Assembly: GCA_022376925.1 (NCBI GenBank)
Contig: JAIOJX010000032.1
Location: 170,091,979 to 170,155,978, forward strand
DNA: 64,000 nucleotides
Source: Tragulus kanchil
Taxonomy: Eukaryota > Chordata > Mammalia > Artiodactyla > Tragulidae
Direction: 5' to 3'
Part shown: positions 46,901 to 57,874 of the stretch, in pieces
Layout of the letters: each line of letters starts with the position of its first letter
How positions within the stretch are numbered: position 1 is the stretch's first letter
Translations under genes and position numbers: made by a program
The notes under the pieces: model-generated
Database searches by the model: none
What the model saw: only the letters and a program-made list of their open reading frames with translations
Told to the model about the DNA's origin: nothing

Positions 46901-46904
46901 TAGG

Positions 46905-47400
46905 AAAAAAACAATAGTGACAAAATAGGAAGTATGGACCTCCTGCTCAGGTTCAATGTAAGATTTTGCTTCTCTGAGTGAAAGCCAACGATCAAAGTGA
47001 ACTCACATTTTCACTTGCTCCACTCTACACAGTAGTCAAAGGACAAGAAAATGATGAATTAGCTTCTATGAGAAAATGAATTTGCCAACTAACCTTGTCT
47101 AGATTTTCTATTACTGTAATAATCCACCTCACCTAAAGATAACAGACACAACCGTGCTACTTATTCACCAAGTTAAAAAGCATTAAATATCATCCACTAA
47201 CATACTAAAGGCACGCTTAGGCCACGGTTTACATAAACAGATGAAGTCACCTGATAGTCACCCAGCGAACAAGTGGCATTTCGAAGACTAAAATGAAAGT
47301 GTCTGATCCCACTAAGCCACGAGGTCTCAGGACGCTGTGGAAAGTATGAAAACAGGCAGAGCAAGGAAGTTTTCCTAAGTGACAGCAGGTTCCTGCCAGG
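46905..47400. other. Intron 1 sequence next to the CpG island
   Basis: End of duplication 13 and then single-copy AT-rich sequence. No exon recognised. Confidence 0.5.
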
Positions 47401-48079
47401 AATTAGCTCACTACACCTCAAGAAGAGGCCGGCGAAGTTTCTTCACAAGTTCGTCTCTAGCCTTCTTTTGCACAACTTTTTCTCGTGCACTGGGGGGCAG
47501 CCGACGGGCAGGGCTGTGAGCTTCAGGTGGACAGGGGCCGGGGCCGGGGTCCCTCCTCCTCCCGGCCCGCTCCCGCGCAGGCGGCCCCGGCCCCCGAGCC
47601 GCCCGCCGCCACCCCACCCCGGCGCTCGGCAGCAGGGCGCGCGGCTCGGCCGGGGCCGCCCTGACGCCGGAGCTGGGGGGCTCCGACCGCACGGAGACAC
47701 GTTCCACGTGTCTCCAAAGGAACGAGACCTTCTGGGAAACTAGACCCTGGCCTCTGTAAGGCGGTGGCACGAAGAGAAGCCCCTTCCGCTGGACCGCAGC
47801 CGGCGGGCAGCCGGCGGCACCCCCTCCTCCGAAAGGGGCTCCACCCCGCCGTCGGGGCCGACCGGCCTGCGAGCGCGGCCACCCCTCGCCCGCGCCGCGG
47901 CTCTCCGCAGCCACTTCCGGGGAGACCCCTCCCCGGGCGCCGAGTTCCCGCGACGGCCCCGCAGCTCCGCCCCGGACAGCCCGCAGGCCGAGGCCTGGAC
48001 GACGCGAGCCGGCGCCCGGAGCACCTCGAGCCCGGCTCCAGCCCGAAAGCCGCCCGGCGGGCGCGCCCCGGCCACTCAC

Positions 48080-48130
48080 GTTCTCCGTGTCCCGCTCGTT
48101 CACCGTCGGCAGCGGGGTCCGAGTGGACAT
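48080..48130 (-). CDS. MARK3: MARK3 coding exon 1 (start codon exon)
   Basis: Read on the minus strand, this 51-bp segment begins with ATG at 48130 and encodes MSTRTPLPTVNERDTEN, which I recognise as the N-terminus of mammalian MARK3. It is followed directly by a GTGAGT donor (48079 downward), so the exon ends at a codon boundary (phase 0) and joins exon 2, whose first codon is His. The start has A at -3, a favourable context. MARK3 (also C-TAK1, PAR-1A) is a cytoplasmic Ser/Thr kinase of the AMPK-related group that phosphorylates microtubule-associated proteins, CDC25C, KSR1 and class IIa histone deacetylases and is activated by LKB1 (family knowledge). The open frame continues into the intron beyond the donor, but that part is GC-rich intron and does not resemble MARK3. 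The exon lies in the CpG island and outside every duplicated block. Confidence 0.95.
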
Positions 48131-48700
48131 CTTCCTCCGCTTCGCTTCGGCACGACGCGCGGGCGAAAGGCAGCGGCGCGGCCCGGGGCCGGCGACGCGG
48201 CGTCGGGCGCCGGCGGCTCCCCGCCCCCGCGGCGTCTAGAGCCCGGGCCGGGCCCGGGCCGTCCCCCGGCGGGTCGCGGGGCGCATGCTCCCCCGGCCCC
48301 GGCGCCGCGCCGAGCAGCCCCGCGGGCGGCGGTGGCGGGGCCGGGCGGCGGCGGCAGGCGGCGGCGCGGCCCGCCGGCGTCCGCGCGCCCCTAGGGCGCC
48401 CCGCGGGCCCGGGCCCCCTGGCCTCCTCCGCCGCCCGCGCCCGTCGCGCCGCGGCTCTCAGCGCCCGAGCGGCCACGCAGCGCCGCCGGCGGCCCCCGCA
48501 GAGGAGGACGGAGCGCGCAGGACCGGTCCCCGCGGGCTGCGGGCGCCGACCATGGAGGGGACTGCGGAAGCCGCGCCTGCGCCTGGCTGCCCCTCTCCCC
48601 CGGCTCGCTGTCCGCCTCCGCCTCGCCTCCGCCTCCGCCCGGCGGCTGCCGACCCCGCCGCTCCCGGCACCTCGGAGCCTCACGGACCCAAGATGGCCGC
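48131..48700 (-). other. MARK3: MARK3 5' leader (5' UTR of first exon, upstream limit inferred)
   Basis: The GC-rich sequence upstream of the MARK3 ATG, about 0.55 kb, has no in-frame MARK3-like extension. The upstream limit is inferred from a YY1-like AAGATGGCCGC (read as GCGGCCATCTT on the minus strand) at 48690-48700 with ETS and CCAAT motifs just beyond it, a common arrangement at CpG-island start sites. No TATA box is seen. The leader contains upstream ATGs (for example at 48670 and 48683). The exact transcription start cannot be fixed from sequence alone. Confidence 0.6.
48458..48670 (-). other. Candidate upstream ORF in MARK3 leader (70 codons)
   Basis: This open frame starts at ATG 48670 on the minus strand and stops at 48458, in the same frame as MARK3 but closed before its ATG. 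It is low-complexity Gly/Ala/Arg/Pro, as expected of any GC-rich frame, so it is probably not a conserved peptide. It could lower MARK3 translation if the transcript starts upstream of 48670. A second ATG at 48683 opens a different frame that overlaps the MARK3 start. Confidence 0.25.
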
Positions 48701-48773
48701 GCCTCGGCTTCCTCTGCTGCCTCCGGATGCCGGAAGTGACAGCCCCGCCGCCTCCCGGAGCCTGGCCAATCAG
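48688..48773 (-). promoter_or_regulatory. MARK3 core promoter motifs: YY1-like, ETS, CCAAT
   Basis: Three motifs lie within 85 bp at the inferred start: AAGATGGCCGC at 48690-48700 (YY1-like), CCGGAAGTGAC at 48730-48740 (ETS/GABP type), and GGCCAATCAG at 48764-48773 (NF-Y type CCAAT box). They sit 560-640 bp upstream of the MARK3 ATG. Motif identity is seen in the sequence; binding is inferred. ETS and CCAAT elements can act in both directions, but no gene was recognised on the plus strand. Confidence 0.6.
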
Positions 48774-48826
48774 CGCGGCCCGAGGAAGCCGGCCCGGCCG
48801 CTGTTGCTAGGGGCGACTCGACCCCG

Positions 48827-50992
48827 TCCCGGGCCGAGGGGGCGGAGCCCGCGGCCGGGAGGGCTGGCTGGTCCCGGCCGGCGGAGGGGGCGGCGGGCTC
48901 CCGGCGCCCGGAGCACGCGGCGGTGGCCCAGGAGCCGGCAGACGGCCCTGGGCGGTGGCCTGAGCTGGACTGCTGGGTCGGCAGTCTTGATGGGGCGCCT
49001 GCTGTGTGCAGCAGCTGAGGTCGCGTCCCTTAAAAGCTGGGACCGTGCTGCATCCAGACGGAGCCGGGACAGCAGTCATGAGGCCCGGGCTATGGGGAGG
49101 AGCTGAGTTCTTGCCTCGTTAATGGTGTCCCGGGAGCCGAGGACTCCGTCACCTTTCCTGCCTCCGGCACTCTGAGCAGACGGGGACTGAGCTCCGCGTC
49201 CTGAGGGCCCCAGGAGGAGCTCGCGGTCAGGGGTAGATGGACCTGGACCCAGCTCAGCGCCTTCCGGAAGGGAGAGTGCTGGAGGCGGGACGGGAGCCCT
49301 GGAAGCCCCCAAGGACCACTGCCCAAATGCCCGTAGCGGGGGTATAGAGTCTTCATCCCGGGTCCCACCTTGGGGCGGAGGTCGGGGAACGCTGGCAGTC
49401 TGAACACTTGCCGACTGGGACGTTGGCAATGGCACTTCCCCCGGAAGCCTTCCTTGCTCTTAAGCCTCTGAATGTGTCCCGTGGACCTGCCCAGTGTCGG
49501 GCCGGCGGTGGATGGGATGTTTTGGAGCGGGGTTCTGAGGAGGCAGAGCGGAATGGGCTGGAGTAATGTGAGCAGTTACTGAGAGTCCACCTTGTGGGTT
49601 CATTGCATCTGTTACCTCCTGTGAGCCCCAGGGCAGCCCTGTAAGATGGGCAGACACACCTTGTGATCCCAAGTCTAAACAGGTTACAGTGACGTGACCA
49701 AAGTACTCAAATTGGTTAGTCGCAAGGCTGGGGCTTGGGCTCTTATCCTAAATTAAACTTCTACCAAAGAGAAGCCCTTGCAATGGGCATGTCCTGCGTT
49801 TCTTTTCGATTTCTACTGTCTTCTGCTCTGGTCCCCCAGGATGTGACTCCTTGCTCTGTCTGGGACATTTCCTGCCCTGTGAGAGCTACATGTCTTTAAA
49901 CACCAGCGTCCGGGCCGAGGGGGCGGAGCCCGCGGCCGGGAGGGCTGGCTGGTCCCGGCCGGCGGAGGGGGCGGCGGGCTCCCGGCGCCCGGAGCACGCG
50001 GCGGTGGCCCAGGAGCCGGCAGACGGCCCTGGGCGGTGGCCTGAGCTGGACTGCTGGGTCGGCAGTCTTGATGGGGCGCCTGCTGTGTGCAGCAGCTGAG
50101 GTCGCGTCCCTTAAAAGCTGGGACCGTGCTGCATCCAGACGGAGCCGGGACAGCAGTCATGAGGCCCGGGCTATGGGGAGGAGCTGAGTTCTTGCCTCGT
50201 TAATGGTGTCCCGGGAGCCGAGGACTCCGTCACCTTTCCTGCCTCCGGCACTCTGAGCAGACGGGGACTGAGCTCCGCGTCCTGAGGGCCCCAGGAGGAG
50301 CTCGCGGTCAGGGGTAGATGGACCTGGACCCAGCTCAGCGCCTTCCGGAAGGGAGAGTGCTGGAGGCGGGACGGGAGCCCTGGAAGCCCCCAAGGACCAC
50401 TGCCCAAATGCCCGTAGCGGGGGTATAGAGTCTTCATCCCCGGGTCCCACCTTGGGGCGGAGGTCGGGGAACGCTGGCAGTCTGAACACTTGCCGACTGG
50501 GACGTTGGCAATGGCACTTCCCCCGGAAGCCTTCCTTGCTCTTAAGCCTCTGAATGTGTCCCGTGGACCTGCCCAGTGTCGGGCCGGCGGTGGATGGGAT
50601 GTTTTGGAGCGGGGTTCTGAGGAGGCAGAGCGGAATGGGCTGGAGTAATGTGAGCAGTTACTGAGAGTCCACCTTGTGGGTTCATTGCATCTGTTACCTC
50701 CTGTGAGCCCCAGGGCAGCCCTGTAAGATGGGCAGACACACCTTGTGATCCCAAGTCTAAACAGGTTACAGTGACGTGACCAAAGTACTCAAATTGGTTA
50801 GTCGCAAGGCTGGGGCTTGGGCTCTTATCCTAAATTAAACTTCTACCAAAGAGAAGCCCTTGCAATGGGCATGTCCTGCGTTTCTTTTCGATTTCTACTG
50901 TCTTCTGCTCTGGTCCCCCAGGATGTGACTCCTTGCTCTGTCTGGGACATTTCCTGCCCTGTGAGAGCTACATGTCTTTAAACACCAGCGTC
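48827..50992. repeat. Tandem duplication 14, period about 1081, MARK3 promoter flank
   Basis: Copy A is 48827-49907 and copy B 49908-50992, sharing cgtc at the edges. The unit begins about 55 bp upstream of the CCAAT box, so the distal CpG-island sequence appears twice. The copies differ by one C in a run (49356-49359 against 50437-50441). Confidence 0.95.
49575..49765. mobile_element. MIR-like ancient SINE (copy A of duplication 14)
   Basis: gagcagttactgagagtccac ... gttacctcctgtgagccccagggcagccctgtaagatggg ... ggttacagtgacgtgacc resembles MIR. Copy at 50656-50846. Confidence 0.5.
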
Positions 50993-51110
50993 ACCGCCAG
51001 AGAGGACAGATGCCCACAATGTGAGGACACGCGAGCACTGAAATGCAGTCAGAGCTTCCACCTCTTCCTCTCAGGAAAGTGTTCAGGCCAGAGACCAGCC
51101 GTGCCCTGTT

Positions 51111-51310
51111 AAGCCGCTTCAGTTGTGTCCGACTCTGTGCGTCCTACGGACTGTAGTCTGCCAGGCTCCTCTGTCCATGGGTTTCTCCAGGCAAGAATAC
51201 TGAAGTGGGGTGCCGTACCCTCCTCCAGGGGATCTTCCTGACCCAGGGACGGAACCCCCATCACCTGTAGCTCTTGCATTGCCTGAGAATTCTTTTGACC
51301 GCTGAGCCAG
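51111..51310 (-). mobile_element. Bov-tA type SINE, antisense
   Basis: agttgtgtccgactctgtgcgtcctacggactgtag ... caggcaagaatactgaagtgggg ... gatcttcctgacccaggg. Typical reverse Bov-tA with a complete end. Confidence 0.88.
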
Positions 51311-51677
51311 TGTTTAAGTTAAAATGTCCTTCTCTTTCTCCATCTTCGCCAAGCAGAGGTGGTTGTATTTTTGTTAGTTCCTTGTGTGTTTCACACATTT
51401 CAGCTGAGATATGGGTGAGCACAAGGTTGTGGGAGTTGGGACATTTAGCCCTAGTCTGGGGAGTTGGTCTAGGCAGCTTCCTGAAGCGGTGGTGGTCCTG
51501 CCTCACGTGGCTCAGGAGCCGGGCCAGCTAGGTGCCGGGGGCCGAGGGGAACCCAAGCAGGATGGCTTGTATGGATGAGGAGCCGAGGGGCCGTTTAGGT
51601 GAGTATCCAGAGGTGAAGGGTGAGACTGGAGGGGTAGGCAGGGGCCAGGCCAGGTTTGGACACAACATGACATTTCT

Positions 51678-51995
51678 TTTTTTTTTTAATATTTTTTTTT
51701 GGCGGGGGTCGGGTTGGGGAGTGAGGAGGGGGGGCAGGCCACTTCTGTTGGTCTTTCATTTATCTATTTTCATCCATCTTTGTTCTTTGGCCCGTGCGGG
51801 CTTCCCATCGCAGTGGCCTCTGTTGTCTCAGAGCGCCGGCTCTGGGCGCATGCGCTCCAGAGCTCCGGCACAGTAATTGGACACATCGGTCCAGCCGCTC
51901 CGCGGCACGTGGGATCTTCCCAGGCCAGAGATCGAACCGGCGCCCCTTGCACTGCAAGGCGGTGTCCTTATCCACGGGACCACCAGGGAAGCCCA
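51678..51995 (-). mobile_element. Young SINE, type I, antisense (copy A of duplication 15)
   Basis: Reverse full-length copy. Target repeat catgacatttct at about 51666 and 51998. Copy B at 52794-53111. Confidence 0.92.
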
Positions 51996-52793
51996 GCATG
52001 ACATTTCTGATGACAGGAATGTCAACTAGATCAGCTGGGAAAACGCAAGAGTGTCAGCCTCAGGCGGGAGCTGAGAGAAAGGGTTTGGATGATTGGGAAC
52101 ATTTAACATTGGCCAGAGAAGTGGCTGGGGGTGCGGTTTTCACCCCAACACCTTTTTCAGTGAAGCCACACAGGACATAGTGAGCCAGTGAGCGCCAAGG
52201 GGTAGGAAAGGAAACGGACAGGACTTCACTCAAGATGCTGCTGGTTTCATGAAGATTGGAATTAGAGAAATGCTTTGAAATGTTCATAGCACTTGCATCA
52301 CATGATATTATTGTCCTATAAAGAGCTGGAAATGAGAGGCAAGGTGTACATGTTACATGAAAAATGAAAGAGTTGAAACAAGAAAAACAACATACTGTTC
52401 TGAAGGCCCTCTGTAGCTTGAACATCTAAGGATCAATGGTCTGGAAGGGATGGAAGTGCAGGATCTGAAAATTGTCCTTGGAATGCCTCCTTCTGTCTTT
52501 CATATTCCTATTTCCTGTCTTCGTATTTCTTTTGTTATTTTATCTGTTTATTTTTTCCTGAGTTAGCCCTAGTCTGGGAGTTGGTCTAGGCAGCTTCCTG
52601 AAGCGGTGGTGGTCCTGCCTCACGTGGCTCAGGAGCCGGGCCAGCTAGGTGCCGGGGCCGAGGGGAACCCAAGCAGGATGGCTTGTATGGATGAGGAGCC
52701 GAGGGGCCGTTTAGGTGAGTATCCAGAGGTGAAGGGTGAGACTGGAGGGGTAGGCAGGGGCCAGGCCAGGTTTGGACACAACATGACATTTCT

Positions 52794-53111
52794 TTTTTTT
52801 TTTAATATTTTTTTTTGGCGGGGGTCGGGTTGGGGAGTGAGGAGGGGGGGCAGGCCACTTCTGTTGGTCTTTCATTTATCTATTTTCATCCATCTTTGTT
52901 CTTTGGCCCGTGCGGGCTTCCCATCGCAGTGGCCTCTGTTGTCTCAGAGCGCCGGCTCTGGGCGCATGCGCTCCAGAGCTCCGGCACAGTAATTGGACAC
53001 ATCGGTCCAGCCGCTCCGCGGCACGTGGGATCTTCCCAGGCCAGAGATCGAACCGGCGCCCCTTGCACTGCAAGGCGGTGTCCTTATCCACGGGACCACC
53101 AGGGAAGCCCA
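52794..53111 (-). mobile_element. Young SINE, type I, antisense (copy B of duplication 15)
   Basis: Copy of 51678-51995. Confidence 0.92.
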
Positions 53112-53646
53112 GCATGACATTTCTGATGACAGGAATGTCAACTAGATCAGCTGGGAAAACGCAAGAGTGTCAGCCTCAGGCGGGAGCTGAGAGAAAGGGT
53201 TTGGATGATTGGGAACATTTAACATTGGCCAGAGAAGTGGCTGGGGGTGCGGTTTTCACCCCAACACCTTTTTCAGTGAAGCCACACAGGACATAGTGAG
53301 CCAGTGAGCGCCAAGGGGTAGGAAAGGAAACGGACAGGACTTCACTCAAGATGCTGCTGGTTTCATGAAGATTGGAATTAGAGAAATGCTTTGAAATGTT
53401 CATAGCACTTGCATCACATGATATTATTGTCCTATAAAGAGCTGGAAATGAGAGGCAAGGTGTACATGTTACATGAAAAATGAAAGAGTTGAAACAAGAA
53501 AAACAACATACTGTTCTGAAGGCCCCTCTGTAGCTTGAACATCTAAGGATCAATGGTCTGGAAGGGATGGAAGTGCAGGATCTGAAAATTGTCCTTGGAA
53601 TGCCTCCTTCTGTCTTTTTTCATATTCCTATTTCCTGTCTTCGTAT

Positions 53647-53991
53647 TTCTTTTGTTATTTTATCTGTTTATTTTTGGTTGCGCTGGGTCTTCACTGCTGC
53701 ATGGGCTCTTCGCTAGCTGCGGAAAGTAGAGGCTGCTCTCTAGTTGCGGTGCGAGGACTTCTCATTGCAGTAGCTTCTCTTGTTACAGAACACAGGCTCT
53801 GGGTGCTTGGGTTTCAGTAGTGGCACCACGCGGGCTCCGTGGCGGCAGCTCCCAGGCTCTAGAGCGCAGGCTCAGTAGTCATAGCACACAGGTTCAATCG
53901 CCGCACGTGTGGTCTTCCTGGATCAGGGCTCGAACCCGTGTCTCCTGTAGCGGCAGGCAGATTCTTTACTGCTGAGCCACCAGGGAGGCCC
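53647..53991 (-). mobile_element. Older long CHR-like SINE, antisense
   Basis: ggttgcgctgggtcttcactg ... cagtagcttctcttgtt ... actgctgagccaccagggagg. Flanked by ttcctgtcttcgtatt / ttcctgtcttcatatt. Confidence 0.88.
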
Positions 53992-54114
53992 TTCCTGTCT
54001 TCATATTAAAATAGGTTCTATCTCAGGCCTCCTGAACTGAGAAGATATAGCTAATTATTCCAAGCTGTGGATGTTCATAGGGGGTGCCTGCTTTCATGTC
54101 AAGAAGGAAGGTCA

Positions 54115-54255
54115 TCCTGAGGATAACCTCTGCTACTCTTGCTGCTATGGGCCAGAAGAGAAACTCAGCTTCAGAGGGGTGGAGTGGCGTGCCTGAAGTT
54201 GCATAGCTGGTCAGCAGCAGAGCCAGAATGGGCCGGTTTCGGAAGCCTGCATCCT
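54115..54255. mobile_element. MIR-like ancient SINE
   Basis: agagaaactcagcttcagaggggtgg ... tgcctgaagttgcatagctggtcagcagcagagccagaatggg is the MIR core pattern. Confidence 0.6.
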
Positions 54256-54734
54256 CGCTCCATGGCTGCTGTGGGCACATGGGGGGCGATCTGTTTAGCA
54301 TCCATCCCGTCCCAGCACCAGAAAGAAAGCGTGACTGCAGCAGTCCTCAGAAAGTGCTCTCCTCCAGACCTCTTTTGCAGAAATCATCATCATCATCACA
54401 GGGCCCGTTGGTTTAAGCCAACAGAGTTCAGGCTGTGTGTTACTTGCGACCCAGTGCACTCCTGACCAACGCAACCATGTCAGGCAGTCAGATCTCCTGA
54501 ACCTGGGCCTGTGTTCTCCGCTCCACACCTAGCCTGGACAGAGGCGGAAAGGCCCGCCTCTGGCCATCACACCACAGCGCTCAACAAGCAAGACTCCGAC
54601 TGGAGAGGGTGTGGGACCTGCCGAATTCCAGCCTCCATTCCTCAGCATGTGTGTGCAAGTGTATTGTTGTTGTGTAATTGATAGAGAACAGAATGCTGAG
54701 CACTGAGGATAAATGAAGTCAAGAAGAGGAGGAG

Positions 54735-55020
54735 AGGCTTCCCTGGTGGCTCAGCGGTGATGGATCTGCCTGCCAACGCAGGAGACGCAGGTCTGATCCC
54801 CGCTTCAGGAAGATCTCACACGCTGCAGAGCAACTACGCCCGTGGCCCACAGCTACCGAGCCTGTGCTCCGGAGCCCGCAAGCCACAGCTACTGAAGCCT
54901 GCCTGCCTGGAGCCTGTGCTGCGCAACAAGAGAAGCCACCGCAGGGAGAAGCCTGCTCACTGCAGCTAGAGAAAAGCCAGCACAGCAACCAACCCAGCAT
55001 GGCCCAAAGTGAATAAATAA
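54735..55020 (+). mobile_element. Older CHR/Bov-tA1-like SINE
   Basis: aggcttccctggtggctcagcggtgatggatctgcctgcc ... gcagagcaactacgcccgtgg ... gagcctgtgctgcgcaacaag ... gtgaataaataaaa. Confidence 0.85.
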
Positions 55021-55033
55021 AATTATTATTTTA

Positions 55034-55302
55034 GGGCTTCCCTGGTGGTCCACTGGGTAAAGACACCGCCTTGCAGTGCAAGGGGCGCCGGTTCGATCCC
55101 TGGCCTGGGAAGATCCCACGTGCTGCGGAGCGGCTGGACCGATGTGTCCAACTACCATGCCGGAGCTCTGGAGCACATGAGCCCAGACCAGAGCCGATGC
55201 TCTGCAGCGACAGAGACCACTGCAATGAGAGGCCCACACAGGCCAAAAAAGAACAAAGATGGATGATAAATGAAAGACCAAAAGAAGTGGCCAGAAAAAG
55301 AA
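55034..55302 (+). mobile_element. Young SINE, type I variant without the GC-rich 3' stretch
   Basis: gggcttccctggtggtccactgggtaaagacaccgcc. Flanked by aaattattatttta / aaattactatttta (55020 and 55303). Confidence 0.9.
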
Positions 55303-55521
55303 ATTACTATTTTAAATGTTAGCTCTTTTAAAAAGAAGAGAAATGTGATCATTGTGGGACATCTGAGACCATCATGCCCAGAGGCAGGGACAGGTGTGTC
55401 CTCAAGCAAGTCACAGGGGCTTAGAAGCCACCACTCAGGGGACTATGAAGTCCATTGCAGACTCCACCCTCCTCAGCATCGCCGGGCTGCTCCCCAGCAC
55501 AGCAAGGGCCACAGCAGACCT

Positions 55522-57755
55522 GCTGCTGCTCTCTGAGCTCCCTGCTCCAGGTCTCCTTCTTCACCCCAGTGAAGCCACTGTTGTCCTTGGCGAGGACAGC
55601 TTAGGAATTCTGGCTCCCAAGACTTTGCCCCTGCCCTTCGGCCAGGATGGTTTCCAGGCTACTTGAATCTGCCCTCTTGTTCTGAGAGCCTGTGATCTTA
55701 CTTCTTCCATGGGACCTTTTCAGACTCGCTCCCTGTGAGCATCCCGTACCCCCCAGAATCTTTAATTTTTGCTGCCTGGGTACACCGTACATTAATTGAG
55801 ACCCCCGTTTGCTGTGCTCCAGCTCGACTGGCAGTACACCGGGCACCTATGCTAAGACCACTAACTGCTCCAGACCCGTGAGAGAGGTGACAGCCAGGCT
55901 CAGAGAGAGGCTGTAAGTTGTCCAGCGTTGCCACAGTCCAGAGAAGAGCCATGATCAGGCTCCAAGGCTGTGATCTGCCCTCCAGCTGTTTAGTGGCGAT
56001 TGGTCTCTTTTGTTTTGGGTAAGCAGAGGACATTCTAGTCCCTTTGCTTAGCTCCATGGAGGGCTCAGTTAGAAACCCAGCAGAGACGTGTCAGGGATTT
56101 CTGCCCTTCTGTCTTCTACAGCATGGTATCTTTTCAGGAGGATTGTGGATGGACTGCTTCTGAGTTGGATCACAGAGGTCCCAGTCGTCCTAAACACGCG
56201 CTTCTGATTCCGTCAGCTTTTATCCAGCACTCATAGTCCTCTTGTCAGCTGCCATGAAACACTGCGATTTGGGGATGATCTTGGGGGACATGAGGCTAGA
56301 AAGGGCCATTTGGCCCTGCACTTACTGGGCCCAGGCTATTGAAATGTTCTCTTCTCCCATCCACTGGAGATTATAGACCTAGACCTGGGTCCAGAGGGCG
56401 TGTATGATCCTGACAGTGTCACTCACTGTCCACTTGGCTATGACCGGGGAAAACCTACTGTTTAGAACTGCATCCAAAGGTCTAAGGAGAGAACTTCCCT
56501 GGTGGTTCAGGGGTTAAGGGTCTACCTGTCAATGCAGGAGACATGGGTTCAATTCCTGGTCCAGGAAGATCCCACATGCGGGAAACTAAGCCCAAGCATC
56601 ACAACTACTGAGCCCGACACCAATGCCCAGGAGACATGGGGCTGCTGCTCTCTGAGCTCCCTGCTCCAGGTCTCCTTCTTCACCCCAGTGAAGCCACTGT
56701 TGTCCTTGGCGAGGACAGCTTAGGAATTCTGGCTCCCAAGACTTTGCCCCTGCCCTTCGGCCAGGATGGTTTCCAGGCTACTTGAATCTGCCCTCTTGTT
56801 CTGAGAGCCTGTGATCTTACTTCTTCCATGGGACCTTTTCAGACTCGCTCCTGTGAGCATCCCGTACCCCCCAGAATCTTTAATTTTTGCTGCCTGGGTA
56901 CACCGTACATTAATTGAGACCCCCGTTTGCTGTGCTCCAGCTCGACTGGCAGTACACCGGGCACCTATGCTAAGACCACTAACTGCTCCAGACCCGTGAG
57001 AGAGGTGACAGCCAGGCTCAGAGAGAGGCTGTAAGTTGTCCAGCGTTGCCACAGTCCAGAGAAGAGCCATGATCAGGCTCCAAGGCTGTGATCTGCCCTC
57101 CAGCTGTTTAGTGGCGATTGGTCTCTTTTGTTTTGGGTAAGCAGAGGACATTCTAGTCCCTTTGCTTAGCTCCATGGAGGGCTCAGTTAGAAACCCAGCA
57201 GAGACGTGTCAGGGATTTCTGCCCTTCTGTCTTCTACAGCATGGTATCTTTTCAGGAGGATTGTGGATGGACTGCTTCTGAGTTGGATCACAGACGTCTC
57301 AGTCTTCCTAAACACACTCTTCTGAAACCGTCAGCTTTTATCAAGGACTCATAGTCCTCTTGTCAGCTGCCATGAAACACTGCGATTTGGGGATGATCTT
57401 GGGGGACATGAGGCTAGAAAGGGCCATTTGGCCCTGCACTTACTGGGCCCAGGCTATTGAAATGTTCTCTTCTCCCATCCACTGGAGATTATAGATCTAG
57501 ACCTGGGTCCAGAGGGGCGTGTATGATCCTGACAGTGTCACTCACTGTCCACTTGGCTATGACCGGGGAAAACCTACTGTTTAGAACTGCATCCAAAGGT
57601 CTAAGGAGAGAACTTCCCTGGTGGTTCAGGGGTTAAGGGTCTACCTGTCAATGCAGGAGACATGGGTTCAATTCCTGGTCCAGGAAGATCCCACATGCTG
57701 CGGGGAAACTAAGCCCAAGCATCACAACTACTGAGCCCGTACACCAAGAGCCTGT
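55522..57755. repeat. Tandem duplication 16, period about 1118
   Basis: Copy A is 55522-56640 and copy B 56641 to about 57755. The last 70 bases of copy A have several deletions relative to copy B. A substitution cluster lies at 56170-56230 against 57290-57350. Confidence 0.93.
56492..56640 (+). mobile_element. Older CHR-like SINE (copy A of duplication 16, end damaged)
   Basis: acttccctggtggttcaggggttaagggtctacctg. The 3' part is shortened relative to 57608-57775. Confidence 0.82.
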
Positions 57756-57775
57756 GTACCACAACGAGAAATAAT
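57608..57775 (+). mobile_element. Older CHR-like SINE (copy B of duplication 16)
   Basis: Undamaged copy with cacatgctgcggggaaac and agcctgtgtaccacaacg. Confidence 0.82.
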
Positions 57776-57874
57776 TTAGGAAGAAAGAGGACTATGGAGA
57801 TAACAGAGGTGGCAGTTGAACCCTGGCTATGATCCTGAATGCTAGGTGACCTTAGGCAAATCATTTCGTGTCTT

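Larger units (their letters stand above)
44816..47060. repeat. Tandem duplication 13, period 1125
   Basis: Copy A is 44816-45940 and copy B starts at 45941. Near the end of copy A the sequence 45900-45925 lacks about 12 bases present in copy B (cagtagtcaaagg at 47030-47042), another degraded left-copy end. Confidence 0.95.
18907..48079 (-). other. MARK3: MARK3 intron 1
   Basis: The stretch between the exon 1 donor (GTGAGT) and the exon 2 acceptor (TTGTAG) is 29.2 kb as assembled. It holds eight of the roughly 1.1-kb tandem duplications entirely, so its true length may be near 20 kb. It contains BovB, L1, an LTR and many SINEs, and no other coding exon that I recognise. Confidence 0.9.
47470..49085. 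promoter_or_regulatory. CpG island over MARK3 first exon
   Basis: The base composition changes sharply from AT-rich intron to very GC-rich sequence with dense CpG dinucleotides, mainly 47520-48960, centred on MARK3 exon 1 and its leader. This is the expected housekeeping-type promoter. GC boxes such as gggcgg on either strand occur in the upstream part (48838-48895). The upstream edge (from 48827) belongs to a duplicated block, so a second GC-rich stretch reappears at about 49908-50160 and should not be taken as a second island. Confidence 0.9.
51445..53675. repeat. Tandem duplication 15, period about 1117
   Basis: Copy A is 51445-52562 and copy B 52563-53675. Differences are G-run and C-run lengths (51458, 51536, 53522) and a short indel at 52499 against 53615. 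Confidence 0.95.

Noticed and set aside
47411..48079. Open frame continuing MARK3 exon 1 to 239 codons
   Set aside because: A consensus GTGAGT donor follows codon 17, and exon 2 continues the known MARK3 protein. The extension is intron.
47523..48683. 386-codon minus-strand frame and 348- and 273-codon plus-strand frames in the CpG island
   Set aside because: Low-complexity Arg/Pro/Ala/Gly frames without conserved motifs, typical of CpG islands. They conflict with the clear MARK3 exon 1 and its splice donor.
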